DNA of 64,000 nt from JAGQYH01 sp041393015 (lineage in GTDB: Bacteria; Bacteroidota; Bacteroidia; Chitinophagales; JADIYW01): assembly GCA_041393015.1 (NCBI GenBank), contig JAWKKV010000009.1, forward strand, positions 135,337 to 199,336. Direction: 5' to 3'. Positions within the stretch are counted from its first letter, which is position 1; every line of letters begins with the position of its first letter. The notes below the pieces were generated by a model that saw only the letters and a program-made list of their open reading frames with translations, ran no database searches and was not told the origin of the DNA. Both the position numbers and the translations under genes were made by a program. Positions 26,058 to 34,674 of this stretch are shown here, one piece after another.

Positions 26058-26258
26058 ATGGCAATTTTAAAAGTAATTGAAGTATTATCAAGCTCTAAAA
26101 AGAGTTGGGAAGATGCTACTAGTTCAGCAATTAAAAAAGCATCTAAATCAGTAAAGAACATTAAATCTGCTTGGGTGCAAGATCAAAGTGTTTCGGTATC
26201 TGGCGATAAGGTAACTGAATATCGAGTAGCATTAAAAGTTACATTCGAAGTAAAATAG
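26058..26258 (+). CDS. Dodecin-family flavin-binding protein
   Basis: 66 residues, the usual dodecin length. It has the family pattern: VIEVLSSSKKSWEDATSSAI, then KSVKNIKSAWVQDQSV and the closing strand YRVALKVTFEV. Dodecins form hollow dodecamers that store or buffer flavins in the cytoplasm; the Trp in SAW normally stacks on the flavin. The frame is open to a TTG at 26034, but the ATG at 26058 (MAILKVIEV) fits the family. It is followed by its own terminator. Confidence 0.92.
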   Translation: MAILKVIEVLSSSKKSWEDATSSAIKKASKSVKNIKSAWVQDQSVSVSGDKVTEYRVALKVTFEVK

Positions 26259-26277
26259 AATACCTAGTTTTACAATG

Positions 26278-26321
26278 AACCTACAATTAATGGATCTACT
26301 CCATAAGTTGTAGGTTTTTTT
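26278..26321 (+). terminator. Intrinsic terminator of the dodecin gene
   Basis: AACCTACAA (26278-26286) pairs perfectly with TTGTAGGTT (26308-26316), overlapping a run of seven Ts. It lies 20 nt after the dodecin stop and 13 nt before the nnr start, so nnr probably has its own promoter or relies on readthrough. Confidence 0.85.
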
Positions 26322-26334
26322 ATACCTTGATTAT

Positions 26335-27834
26335 ATGAATATTTATACAGCGGAACAGATTAGGCAATTAGATCAATTTACAATTAAACACGAACCTATA
26401 TCGTCAATTGATTTAATGGAAAGAGCGTCTACTGCTTTTACAAATCACTTCATTATTGATTTCCCTAATGATAAAACTGTTCAAATATTTTGTGGCGCCG
26501 GCAATAACGCTGGAGATGGTTTAGCGATTGCTAGACTTTTATTCCAAAAAGGCATTACCGTCAACGTTTTTCTATTACAATTCACTGCTCATTATTCAGA
26601 AGATTTTAAAATCAATTTAAGAAGAATAGAAAAACTAAATATTCCAATTCATGAGATAAAGTCTATTGAAGAATTAAAAAGTAAGCAATTACAAGGCACA
26701 TTAATCGACGCAATTTTTGGCTCAGGATTGAATAAACCTGTTACTGGTTTTTTAGCAGAAGTGATTATTTATTTAAATGAAACGAAATTACCTATTGTAT
26801 CAGTTGATATTCCTTCCGGCATTTTTGCAGACCAAACGACCAATAGCACTGCTGTTCAAGCGACTAAAGTATATTCCTTTCAATATCCAAAGTTAGCTTT
26901 TATGTTGCCTGAAAATGCTAAATACATTCAGGATTGGAAAGTCGTAGATATTGGCTTGTTAAAAGAAGGAGAATCGACACTTAAAACTAATTATGAATAT
27001 CTAACGAAAGACTCCATTCAATCTATTTACCAATCTCGAGGAAAATTTTCTCATAAAGGCACATACGGACACCTTTTATTGATTGCCGGAAGCAAAGGAA
27101 AAGCAGGCGCTGCTATTTTAACTGCAAAGGCCGCATTGCGCTCCGGCATTGGATTACTAAGCCTATATGTTCCTGATGATATTCTACCCATTTTGCAAGA
27201 AGCAGTACCGGAAGCGATGTGTTTAGATTTGTTACAAAATGAATTACTTGAAAACTTGCGTTCCACTAAAACTTATCCAACCATTGCTATTGGTCCGGGT
27301 TTAGGTACAGAAAATGATACCTCTTCTTTTATGGAAGCGCTCTTAAATGTCTATTCAAATCCAATGGTGATTGATGCTGACGGCTTAAATATCTTATCCC
27401 AAAACAAATCATTGCTTGAAAAACTTCCTAGACATTCTATTTTAACGCCACATCCCGGAGAGTTTAAAAGATTGGTGGGCGATTGGAACGATGACTTTGA
27501 GCGACTAGCATTGCAAACGTCTTTGGCCACAAAGTATAATGTAATTGTGGTTTTAAAGGGAGCCAATACCAGCATAGTTAATCCCGAAGGAGAAGTTGCC
27601 TTTAATTCTACCGGCAACAATGGAATGGCAACAGCGGGCAGTGGTGATACTTTAACCGGAATCATTGCCGGACTTTTAACACAAGGCTACATTCCTTTCC
27701 ATGCAGCCAAACTTGGTGTTTATTTACATGGGTTAGCGGGCGACTTAGCGTTAGATAATGAAAACGAAAATAGCCTCATTGCCTCTGATATTACAGCACA
27801 TTTAGGCAAGGCTTTTAAAGCAATTGAGCTATAG
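26335..27834 (+). CDS. nnr: Bifunctional NAD(P)HX epimerase / ADP-dependent NAD(P)HX dehydratase
   Basis: 499 residues. It repairs hydrated NADH and NADPH. The N-terminal YjeF_N epimerase (about 1-210) shows CGAGNNAGDGLAIAR and DAIFGSGLNKP; the C-terminal ribokinase-like dehydratase (about 230-499) shows HKGTYGHLLLIAGSKGKAGA, IGPGLGT, LTPHPGEFKRL and AGSGDTLTGIIAGLL. Both domains look intact. The neighbouring sirtuin also uses NAD. Confidence 0.95.
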   Translation: MNIYTAEQIRQLDQFTIKHEPISSIDLMERASTAFTNHFIIDFPNDKTVQIFCGAGNNAGDGLAIARLLFQKGITVNVFLLQFTAHYSEDFKINLRRIEKLNIPIHEIKSIEELKSKQLQGTLIDAIFGSGLNKPVTGFLAEVIIYLNETKLPIVSVDIPSGIFADQTTNSTAVQATKVYSFQYPKLAFMLPENAKYIQDWKVVDIGLLKEGESTLKTNYEYLTKDSIQSIYQSRGKFSHKGTYGHLLLIAGSKGKAGAAILTAKAALRSGIGLLSLYVPDDILPILQEAVPEAMCLDLLQNELLENLRSTKTYPTIAIGPGLGTENDTSSFMEALLNVYSNPMVIDADGLNILSQNKSLLEKLPRHSILTPHPGEFKRLVGDWNDDFERLALQTSLATKYNVIVVLKGANTSIVNPEGEVAFNSTGNNGMATAGSGDTLTGIIAGLLTQGYIPFHAAKLGVYLHGLAGDLALDNENENSLIASDITAHLGKAFKAIEL

Positions 27835-27962
27835 TTTTGTATCTTTTTTAAACAAAAACCTTCCAGGTTATAATTTATCTTAAAGAAAATATTAGTAACT
27901 AAAGTTGAAATCAATAAAAACAAACCTGGAAGGTTTGAGGAGAAATATAGTTTTGTATCTTT
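27830..27962. repeat. Inverted-repeat element bracketed by a 17-nt direct repeat
   Basis: A perfect 14-nt inverted repeat, AAACCTTCCAGGTT (27856-27869) and AACCTGGAAGGTTT (27923-27936), encloses 53 nt. Outside it the 17-mer TATAGTTTTGTATCTTT occurs twice (27830-27846 and 27946-27962). The first copy overlaps the nnr stop codon. The arrangement resembles a small MITE-like insertion with duplicated target. Similar CCTTCCAGGTT palindromes are, as I recall, common between Bacteroidota genes. Confidence 0.65.
27948..27955 (+). promoter_or_regulatory. -7 element of the sirtuin gene promoter
   Basis: TAGTTTTG matches TAnnTTTG exactly, 20 nt before the ATG at 27975. The same 8-mer occurs at the nnr stop as part of the 17-nt direct repeat, so only the downstream copy is well placed. 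Confidence 0.5.
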
Positions 27963-27974
27963 CAAATCTCAAAT

Positions 27975-28667
27975 ATGAAGAAAAAAATAGTAGTATTAAC
28001 GGGTGCCGGAATTAGTGCTGAAAGCGGTATTCAAACCTTTAGAGATGCCGGCGGACTATGGGAAGGACACGATGTAATGGAAGTGGCTTCACCTGAAGGA
28101 TGGCATAAAAATCAAGATTTGGTTCAACAATTTTATAACGAAAGGCGAAGAGCCATAAAAAATGCTAAACCGAATAAAGCGCATTTAGTTTTAGCCGAAT
28201 TAGAAGACTATTTTGATGTCACCATTATCACTCAAAATATTGACAATCTTCACGAGCAAGCGGGCTCAAAAAAAATAGTGCATTTACATGGTGAATTATT
28301 GAAAGCTAGAAGCAGTAAATTTGAAAATCTAGTCTACGATTGGACAGAAGATATTACCAGAGAAGACAAATGCGAAAAGGGTTTTCAATTACGACCTCAT
28401 ATTGTATGGTTTGGGGAAGCCGTTCCAATGATGCCATTTGCTTCGGCTATTGCTGCCCAAGCAGACATTATGGTGGTGGTGGGAACATCGTTAGTCGTTT
28501 ATCCGGCAGCAAGTTTAGCTTATCATACTGATGATAATGTTCCTGTTTACTTGGTAGACAAACAAAAGCCACCGATGTACGATAGACCCAATGTGCATTA
28601 CATCACCGAAAATGCCACAACAGGAACAGAAAAATTAAAGCAAATTTTGATAGAAAAATATGGATAA
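27975..28667 (+). CDS. cobB: Sirtuin NAD-dependent protein deacylase lacking the zinc cysteines
   Basis: 230 residues. The NAD site is intact (GAGISAESGIQTFRDAGGLW; TQNIDNLHEQAGS with the catalytic Asn/Asp; catalytic His in HLHGELLKARS). The usual two Cys-x-x-Cys pairs of the zinc module are absent: the region reads ARSSKFENLVYDW and DKCEKGFQLRPH, with one Cys only. A zinc-less module is, to my knowledge, seen in other Bacteroidota class III sirtuins. It would remove acyl groups from lysines, producing O-acyl-ADP-ribose. It overlaps the Nudix gene by 8 nt. Confidence 0.9.
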   Translation: MKKKIVVLTGAGISAESGIQTFRDAGGLWEGHDVMEVASPEGWHKNQDLVQQFYNERRRAIKNAKPNKAHLVLAELEDYFDVTIITQNIDNLHEQAGSKKIVHLHGELLKARSSKFENLVYDWTEDITREDKCEKGFQLRPHIVWFGEAVPMMPFASAIAAQADIMVVVGTSLVVYPAASLAYHTDDNVPVYLVDKQKPPMYDRPNVHYITENATTGTEKLKQILIEKYG

Positions 28668-29208
28668 GCCTTGGAAGCCAATCAGTAAGCAAATTGTATA
28701 TGATAATCCATGGATAACAGTGAGTCATGAAGACGTCATCGCCCCAACCGGACATGAAGGTATTTATGGAAAAGTACATTATAAAAATTATGCTATTGGA
28801 ATACTTCCTTTAGATGAAGAGTATAACACTTGGTTGGTTGGGCAACACCGTTATCCTATTGATGAATACAGTTGGGAAATGCCCGAAGGCGGCGGCTTAG
28901 TAGGTCAAGATATATTAACAGCTGCGAAAAGAGAATTAAGAGAAGAAGTGGGATTGGAAGCTAAAAATTGGCAAGAAATCCAACGCATCCATTTATCTAA
29001 TTCCGTTTCTGATGAGTTAGGTGTTTTATTTATCGCGACTGGCTTATCTACCGTTCCAAAAGAACCGGACGAAACAGAAGTACTACAAATTAAAAAAGTA
29101 AGTTTCGAGGAAGCATTTAGAATGGTTTGGGAGAATGAAATTACTGATACGATGACTATAATTGCTATTCTGCGTACAAAGCGAATGATAGAAGAAGGAG
29201 TGATTTAG
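28660..29208 (+). CDS. Nudix hydrolase (ADP-ribose pyrophosphatase-like)
   Basis: 182 residues. The Nudix box is GLVGQDILTAAKRELREEVG: the REUxEExGU core is intact but the first Glu of Gx5E is Gln (VGQD). The N-terminal WITVSHEDVIAPTG and the segment QHRYPIDEYSWEMPEGG resemble ADP-sugar Nudix enzymes. The 8-nt overlap with the sirtuin gene suggests coupling: sirtuins release O-acyl-ADP-ribose and Nudix enzymes of this type cleave ADP-ribose derivatives. That link is inference. Confidence 0.87.
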   Translation: MDKPWKPISKQIVYDNPWITVSHEDVIAPTGHEGIYGKVHYKNYAIGILPLDEEYNTWLVGQHRYPIDEYSWEMPEGGGLVGQDILTAAKRELREEVGLEAKNWQEIQRIHLSNSVSDELGVLFIATGLSTVPKEPDETEVLQIKKVSFEEAFRMVWENEITDTMTIIAILRTKRMIEEGVI

Positions 29209-29325
29209 TATTTCGTATTTGACTTTTGATAAGATATCAACTTAAAAATATAGTTATTTATAGTGACTACTTCTATTATATAGTAACTTACATTTAGTTT
29301 ACTTTTTACAGATAAAACCACAATC

Positions 29326-29964
29326 ATGAGCGCTATCACTAAATTTACAGTACTAATTGTCCTTTTCGCAAGTTTCTCCTTCAACAGTTGCACGAAAGAA
29401 GATATTGTTCAAGGAAATGAAATAGTTTTTGAAGATTACAATCTAGAACAAGCTATTAGAACTGCTCTTGATAAACCTGAAGGAGCAATCTACTTAGATG
29501 ACGTCAAAGACATTGAAGAACTAAATCTAGTGGGCTTTAACATTACAACTTTATCTGGAATTGAACACTTTACCAGCTTATCTATTTTAGATTTAGAGGG
29601 CAATACAATTAGTGATTTAACGCCCTTAGCAAATCTAACGAGTCTAACTTTCTTAAATTTAAGGAACAACGAGATAGCTGATATTACTCCCTTAAGCGGT
29701 TTGATCAATTTAACGGAATTGTTTTTGTGCAGTAACCATATAGATAATTTATCGGCATTAGCAACCTTAATCAATCTAGAAATGCTTACGTTGGCAGCCA
29801 ATCCATTCAATGAATTAGCCCCATTATGTGACTTAGGAACGGATTTTAGTGGAACAATAGGCTTCCATACCCTTCAATACATGCTTTTTGATGAACAACA
29901 AACAACCCATTTAGAGAAGTGCCTACCAAATGCATACCTATGGGTAAGTGGTGATGTTATATAA
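29326..29964 (+). CDS. Leucine-rich-repeat lipoprotein (internalin-like repeats)
   Basis: 212 residues. Lipobox SFNSC (Cys22). About four to five 22-residue LRR units of the SDS22/internalin type, for example LTPLANLTSLTFLNLRNNEI and the next ITPLSGLINLTELFLCSNHI. The C-terminal part (after LAPLCDLG) is not repeat-like and has one more Cys. It is likely a cell-surface or periplasmic binding protein. A 117-nt AT-rich gap precedes it. Confidence 0.75.
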   Translation: MSAITKFTVLIVLFASFSFNSCTKEDIVQGNEIVFEDYNLEQAIRTALDKPEGAIYLDDVKDIEELNLVGFNITTLSGIEHFTSLSILDLEGNTISDLTPLANLTSLTFLNLRNNEIADITPLSGLINLTELFLCSNHIDNLSALATLINLEMLTLAANPFNELAPLCDLGTDFSGTIGFHTLQYMLFDEQQTTHLEKCLPNAYLWVSGDVI

Positions 29965-29987
29965 GAAGTTAAAAGTTAATCTTAAAA

Positions 29988-30827
29988 CTAGCCGATCCAT
30001 TCTTTAATTAGCTTCACCACGCCAACAGGTCTCTTTGTCCAGCTGTAATGATCGTAATTGTCGTTTAATGGATGATTATCTCTCATATGAATATGTTTGA
30101 TAGGCGAAGTTGGATTGAATTTTAAATATAAATTCTCTACTGCTTTTTCCGGTGCCATATCATCAGCTTCAAAAGAGATAGCTAAAGTATTTATTTTCAA
30201 TTTTCCTAGAGCAGTTTCATAATCAAATGGATCGTTGCTCACCACATATTTTCCGGTTCTACTTTGGTTGCTCCAATCTATCACTACTGTTTTTGCTTCT
30301 GTTCCGCCAAAGCCAAAAGTTTTTCCGGGATAATAACCTAGGGTTTTACCAATAAAACCAATGAATTGAGCACCTAACAACGTCTTGAATTTACTCGCTC
30401 CTTCCCAACCTTTATAATACACAGAGCCACAGCCGACTAATATGATACCGTCTATTAAACCTTCGTATTTGGCAGCAAATAAACAAGCCATTTGGCCTCC
30501 CAAGCTGTGCCCCATGAGATAAAACTTACTCCTAGAATAAGTCATTTGCAAACGACTGACCATTGTTTTAATGTCTAGTTCAATCATTTCCTTATACCCA
30601 AAATCAACCTTTGCACTAGGTCTAATACTTGATTCTCCATGTCCACGCAAATCCATAGTGACGACTATAAAATCTTGCGACAATATTTTGGCTATAGAAT
30701 GATAGTAGGTCGATTTTACTGCCATCGCCGGAAGGATAACAATTACCGGACGATCCTTTTCTTCTCCTCCAAAAACTTGTAGTTGGTTGGTACTTCCGTC
30801 GGAGTTGAGTAGTTCAATTTTTTTCAA
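29988..30827 (-). CDS. Alpha/beta hydrolase
   Basis: 279 residues. The nucleophile elbow is GHSLGG, the oxyanion region VIVILPAMAVKSTYY, and the late catalytic pair is likely the Asp of SFEADDMAP and the His of MRDNHPLN or YDHYSW. It has no signal peptide. It lies downstream of acetyl-CoA synthetase on the same strand, 167 nt away with a stem-loop between, so co-transcription is possible but not certain. Substrate unknown. Confidence 0.82.
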   Translation of the reverse strand: MKKIELLNSDGSTNQLQVFGGEEKDRPVIVILPAMAVKSTYYHSIAKILSQDFIVVTMDLRGHGESSIRPSAKVDFGYKEMIELDIKTMVSRLQMTYSRSKFYLMGHSLGGQMACLFAAKYEGLIDGIILVGCGSVYYKGWEGASKFKTLLGAQFIGFIGKTLGYYPGKTFGFGGTEAKTVVIDWSNQSRTGKYVVSNDPFDYETALGKLKINTLAISFEADDMAPEKAVENLYLKFNPTSPIKHIHMRDNHPLNDNYDHYSWTKRPVGVVKLIKEWIG

Positions 30828-30878
30828 AATTTAATTTATTGAGTTTTATAAGATAAAGTCATAGCGAGGACCGCATTG

Positions 30879-30921
30879 GGTGTTATCACCAAATACTTTT
30901 TAGCTTGTTGGTAATAACACC
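30879..30921 (-). repeat. Stem-loop between acs and the hydrolase gene
   Basis: GGTGTTATCACCAA (30879-30892) pairs with TTGGTAATAACACC (30908-30921) with one mismatch. No T run follows on the minus strand, so it looks like an mRNA-processing or REP-type stem rather than a classic terminator. Confidence 0.55.
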
Positions 30922-30994
30922 AACGAAAGCAATGGAATAAAATACATTCTGCTCTATTTCCAATTTTTAAACAACCTTTTTAATAATGATGTTC

Positions 30995-32890
30995 TTACAC
31001 CTTTCCTGCTATAATTTCCTCCACAATAGCTGGATCTAATAAGGTAGAAGTGTCGCCCATATTAGACATATCACCGCTAGCTATTTTCCTTAATATTCGG
31101 CGCATAATTTTACCTGAACGCGTTTTCGGCAAGCCGCTAACAATTTGAATTTTATCGGGCTTCGCAATAGGTCCAATAACTTCATTAACAACATCTCTCA
31201 CTTCTTTTTTAAACGCTTCTACATCAGTTACCGGATCTTGAATTATCACATAAGCATAAATGCCTTGTCCTTTTATATCATGAGGATAACCCACAACGGC
31301 CGCTTCCACAATATTATCATGTTCGTCTAATGCATTCTCAACTTCTGCCGTGCCCATTCTGTGGCCACTTACATTAATTACATCATCTACTCTACCAATA
31401 ATTCTATAAAATCCTTCATGATCTCTTCTACAACCATCGCCGGTAAAATATTTGTCTTTAAAAGATGAAAAATAGACATTCTTGCATCTTTCATGATCGC
31501 CATAAGTTGTTCTAATTATGCCCGGCCAAGGAAATTTCATGCACAATAAGCCTTCCACTCCATTTTCTTCTAGCAAATTCCCATCCTTATCTACCAAACA
31601 TGGCTGAACGCCCGGCAACGGTAAAGAGGCAAACGTTGGTTTCATTTTAGTAGCATTCGGTATTCCTGAGATCAGTATACCTCCAGTTTCTGTTTGCCAC
31701 CAAGTATCTACCAAATAACATTTTTCTTTTCCAATATGCTTGTAATACCATTGCCAAGCTTCCACATTGATAGGCTCACCAACGGAACCAATCACTTTCA
31801 AGCTATCTAATTTATAAGGCTCCACATATTGCTCTCCTTGAGCCATTAAAGCTCTAATTGCAGTGGGTGCTGTGTAAAACTGATTGACTTGGAGTTTATC
31901 GCATACGTCCCAAAATCTCCCTGCATCAGGATATGTAGGCACACCTTCAAACATTACTGTTGTGGCGCCTGCTAAAAGTGGACCGTAAACAATATAGGAA
32001 TGTCCGGTTACCCAACCAATATCCGCTGTACACCAATAAATATCGTTTGGCTGATATTGAAATACATTGATGAAAGTATAGTAAGTATACACCATGTAAC
32101 CAGCGCAAGTATGTACTACACCTTTGGGTTTTCCTGTTGACCCGGAAGTATACAATACAAACAGCATATCTTCCGCATCCATTTCTTCTGCTTGACAAAT
32201 TGGGCTGGCTTGCGCCATTGCTTCATGATACCAAACATCTCTATCGGATACCCAATTTACTTCTTGTTTAGTTCGCTCTAAAACAATCACCTTTTCAATG
32301 GAAGGACAAGTTTCCAATGCATCGTCAGCAATATCCTTTAAACCCATTGTTTTGTTTCCTCTAAACGAACCATCAGCTGTCAATAAAATATTACAAGTCG
32401 CATCATTAATTCTGTCGGCTAATGATTTGGCAGAAAACCCTGCAAATACAACCGAATGTATCGCCCCTATTCGTGCACAAGCCAAAACAGCAATGGCTAA
32501 TTCGGGCACCATAGGCATATATAAACAGATTCTATCTCCTTTTTTTGCACCGTTTGCTTTTAAAACATTAGCCAACTTGCAAACTTCAACATGTAACTCC
32601 TTATAAGTAAATGTTCTTACGGCTTCATTGGGATCATTCGGTTCCCAAATAATGGCTTTCTGATCACCTCTTTCAGCTAAATGCCTATCTAAACAATTCT
32701 CCGTAATATTCAACTTTCCTCCTTGAAACCATTTCACATCCGGCTTTTGAAAATCCCACTCTAAAACCTTATCCCACTTTTTACGCCATTCAAAACTTTC
32801 CGCAATTTCTGCCCAAAAGGCTTCCGGCTGTTCTACACTTTTTTGATATACTTCATTGTATTGTTCTATGGAGGTAATTTGATGTTTCAT
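30995..32890 (-). CDS. acs: Acetyl-CoA synthetase
   Basis: 631 residues. It makes acetyl-CoA from acetate, ATP and CoA. The adenylation P-loop YTSGSTGKPKGVVH, the A5 region DTWWQTETGG, the hinge GRVDDVINVSGHR and the catalytic lysine motif LPKTRSGKIMRRIL are all present. That last motif (PxxxxGK) is the classical acetylation site controlled by CobB-type sirtuins; a sirtuin gene lies 2.3 kb away. Length and motifs indicate a functional enzyme. Confidence 0.96.
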   Translation of the reverse strand: MKHQITSIEQYNEVYQKSVEQPEAFWAEIAESFEWRKKWDKVLEWDFQKPDVKWFQGGKLNITENCLDRHLAERGDQKAIIWEPNDPNEAVRTFTYKELHVEVCKLANVLKANGAKKGDRICLYMPMVPELAIAVLACARIGAIHSVVFAGFSAKSLADRINDATCNILLTADGSFRGNKTMGLKDIADDALETCPSIEKVIVLERTKQEVNWVSDRDVWYHEAMAQASPICQAEEMDAEDMLFVLYTSGSTGKPKGVVHTCAGYMVYTYYTFINVFQYQPNDIYWCTADIGWVTGHSYIVYGPLLAGATTVMFEGVPTYPDAGRFWDVCDKLQVNQFYTAPTAIRALMAQGEQYVEPYKLDSLKVIGSVGEPINVEAWQWYYKHIGKEKCYLVDTWWQTETGGILISGIPNATKMKPTFASLPLPGVQPCLVDKDGNLLEENGVEGLLCMKFPWPGIIRTTYGDHERCKNVYFSSFKDKYFTGDGCRRDHEGFYRIIGRVDDVINVSGHRMGTAEVENALDEHDNIVEAAVVGYPHDIKGQGIYAYVIIQDPVTDVEAFKKEVRDVVNEVIGPIAKPDKIQIVSGLPKTRSGKIMRRILRKIASGDMSNMGDTSTLLDPAIVEEIIAGKV

Positions 32891-32964
32891 TGGTTTAATT
32901 TATTGTGTAGTCGAATATAAGTATTATGGGTAAAAGGTTGAAATGATTTTTGTTTTTTTGGTTT

Positions 32965-32996
32965 TTCGGATGTTCGGATGTTCGGATGTTCGGATA
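32965..32996. repeat. 8-nt tandem repeat in the acs upstream region
   Basis: Four units of TTCGGATG (the last ends ATA), starting at 32965, 32973, 32981 and 32989. It sits 75 nt upstream of the acs start and 24 nt before the DUF1801 gene start, between divergent genes. A single related copy (GTCGGATGTTCTGATG) occurs near 34540. Copy-number change could move the spacing of either promoter. Confidence 0.85.
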
Positions 32997-33019
32997 ATAG
33001 AAATTAATATATTTGTCAG

Positions 33020-33370
33020 ATGATCAGCGAATTGGAAGAATTCTATCTAAACAAGGAAGAGCCACTAAAAAGTTGTTTTTTGGCTTTGAGAAGCATCATT
33101 AAAAATTATGATCCTGACCATTTAATGGAGATGTGGAAATACAAACTCCCTTTCTTCTATTACAAAGGAAAAATGTTTTGCTACTTATGGAAGGATAAGA
33201 AAACGCATCAACCTTATATTGGTATTGCCAATGCGCATCTTTTTGATCATTCGGCATTGGTTCAAGGCGATAGAAAGCGAATGAAAATATTTCCTATAGA
33301 TGTTAATGAAGATATTCCAAGAGATGTGCTCTATGAGGTATTTGATTTGGCGGTTAAAACATACCAATAA
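33020..33370 (+). CDS. DUF1801-family protein
   Basis: 116 residues, cytosolic. The fold is YdhG-like: MEMWKYKLPFFYYKGKMFCY followed by YIGIANAHLFDHSALVQGDR. Proteins of this family are small alpha/beta proteins of unknown biochemical function. It starts right after the octamer repeat and is divergent from acs. Confidence 0.78.
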   Translation: MISELEEFYLNKEEPLKSCFLALRSIIKNYDPDHLMEMWKYKLPFFYYKGKMFCYLWKDKKTHQPYIGIANAHLFDHSALVQGDRKRMKIFPIDVNEDIPRDVLYEVFDLAVKTYQ

Positions 33371-33418
33371 GAAGTTATGCAGAACAAGCAAAAGTAATAT
33401 TTAAATCAGTTTTAAATT

Positions 33419-33518
33419 TTAACCACGAAGTTCACAAAGTTTGTTTCACAAAGGACACAAATATTGACTATCTAATTTCATTGTGATCTTCGTGACTTCT
33501 TAGTGCACCTTGTGGTTT
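33419..33518. repeat. Intergenic repeat with CACGAAG/CTTCGTG ends
   Basis: The stretch runs from TTAACCACGAAGTTCACAAA to CTTCGTGACTTC and ends ACCTTGTGGTTTTA. AACCAC at the left and GTGGTT at the right are complementary, as are CACGAAG and CTTCGTG. It resembles a dispersed Bacteroidota intergenic element; only one copy is in the window. Confidence 0.5.
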
Positions 33519-33604
33519 TATTTTCTAGCTACTTTTATATGTTAAAAGATAAGATTACACCCTATTGAGTTTTAATCCATAACTTAGGTTGTAAATTGCT
33601 TCTC

Positions 33605-34528
33605 ATGAAAAATCCCAATGCAAAACAGCAACAGAAAGTAATGGAAGTGTTGAAAAAACACGAATCCAAATTGAGAAAGTATGCTGGTGTTTATGATGTC
33701 GGAATGGGTTATCCTATTTCTAACCAAGAATTAAAATACGGTGTATTAGGAATTTTGGTGTACGTCAATAAAAAGGTAGCAAAAGAAGCCTTAAATAAAG
33801 AGCAACTTTTACCAACTGAAATTGATGGTATTAAAGTAGACGTAATCGAAACCGATCCTCAAGAACACGATTCATTGTCTGACATTTTAGAAGGATTACA
33901 CGATCCATTAGTAGGTGGCATTTACATTGGCAATGCAAGTTTAAATGGTGGCGGCACTTTAGGCATGATTGTCAAACAAAAAGGCACTGGACAACCTTTA
34001 GGATTAACCAATTGGCATGTTATTAAACAACGCAAAGGCGATAGAGGTAATCCAATTATACAACCGGCTTGGCAACCTAACAACAATAGATATCGTGTTG
34101 GCAATCTGCATCGATGGAATAAACGATTAGATTGTGCTGTTTTTGAAATAAATGATTCAAGAAGTATTGATAGCCCAAATTCATTATTGAATATAAACGG
34201 CAGAATCAAAGCATTGCAAGATCCATTTATCGGTATGCGTGTCATGAAGTCTGGTGCTAAAACTGGTGTTACTTATGGCATTGTGTCTTCAGTTTCGTCT
34301 AATCTTAAAAAAATTAGAGTTGTAAGAAATCCCGCTCAAGATAAATATGCTGATGAAATAACAGATAGCGGTGATTCCGGTGCTGTTTGGGTAACAGACG
34401 AAGTAAACAAAAAGGCTGTGGCTTTACATTGGGGTGGTGATAAAGCAGAGACGCAAAATGCGGAGTTTGCCTTAACCAATAATATAAAAGACATTTTTGA
34501 TTGCTTAGATTTGGAGCTTTTTATTTAG
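33605..34528 (+). CDS. Cytoplasmic trypsin-like serine protease (NAL1-like)
   Basis: 307 residues from ATG 33605 (a TTG at 33596 would add three). The S1-family triad is visible: His138 (LTNWHV), Asp176 (RLDCAVFEI) and Ser258 (DSGDSGAVWV). There is no signal peptide or membrane segment, unusual for an S1 protease. The N-terminal 100 residues form an extra alpha/beta domain (YGVLGILVYVNKK, LPTEIDGIKVDVIE) like the one before the protease domain in plant NAL1 and its bacterial relatives. It is a single-gene unit; the substrate is unknown. A role in regulated intracellular proteolysis is inference. Confidence 0.75.
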   Translation: MKNPNAKQQQKVMEVLKKHESKLRKYAGVYDVGMGYPISNQELKYGVLGILVYVNKKVAKEALNKEQLLPTEIDGIKVDVIETDPQEHDSLSDILEGLHDPLVGGIYIGNASLNGGGTLGMIVKQKGTGQPLGLTNWHVIKQRKGDRGNPIIQPAWQPNNNRYRVGNLHRWNKRLDCAVFEINDSRSIDSPNSLLNINGRIKALQDPFIGMRVMKSGAKTGVTYGIVSSVSSNLKKIRVVRNPAQDKYADEITDSGDSGAVWVTDEVNKKAVALHWGGDKAETQNAEFALTNNIKDIFDCLDLELFI

Positions 34529-34674
34529 GAATTTTGGTTGTCGGATGTTCTGATGATTTGGTTTACTACAGATTAATGCTCCACAATATCTAAAGCTAGA
34601 AACTAGAAAGGACTTTAATATTCAAAATTATATCGTTATTTAGCGGAACAGTTTAAGTCACTTCTACCTTTTAA

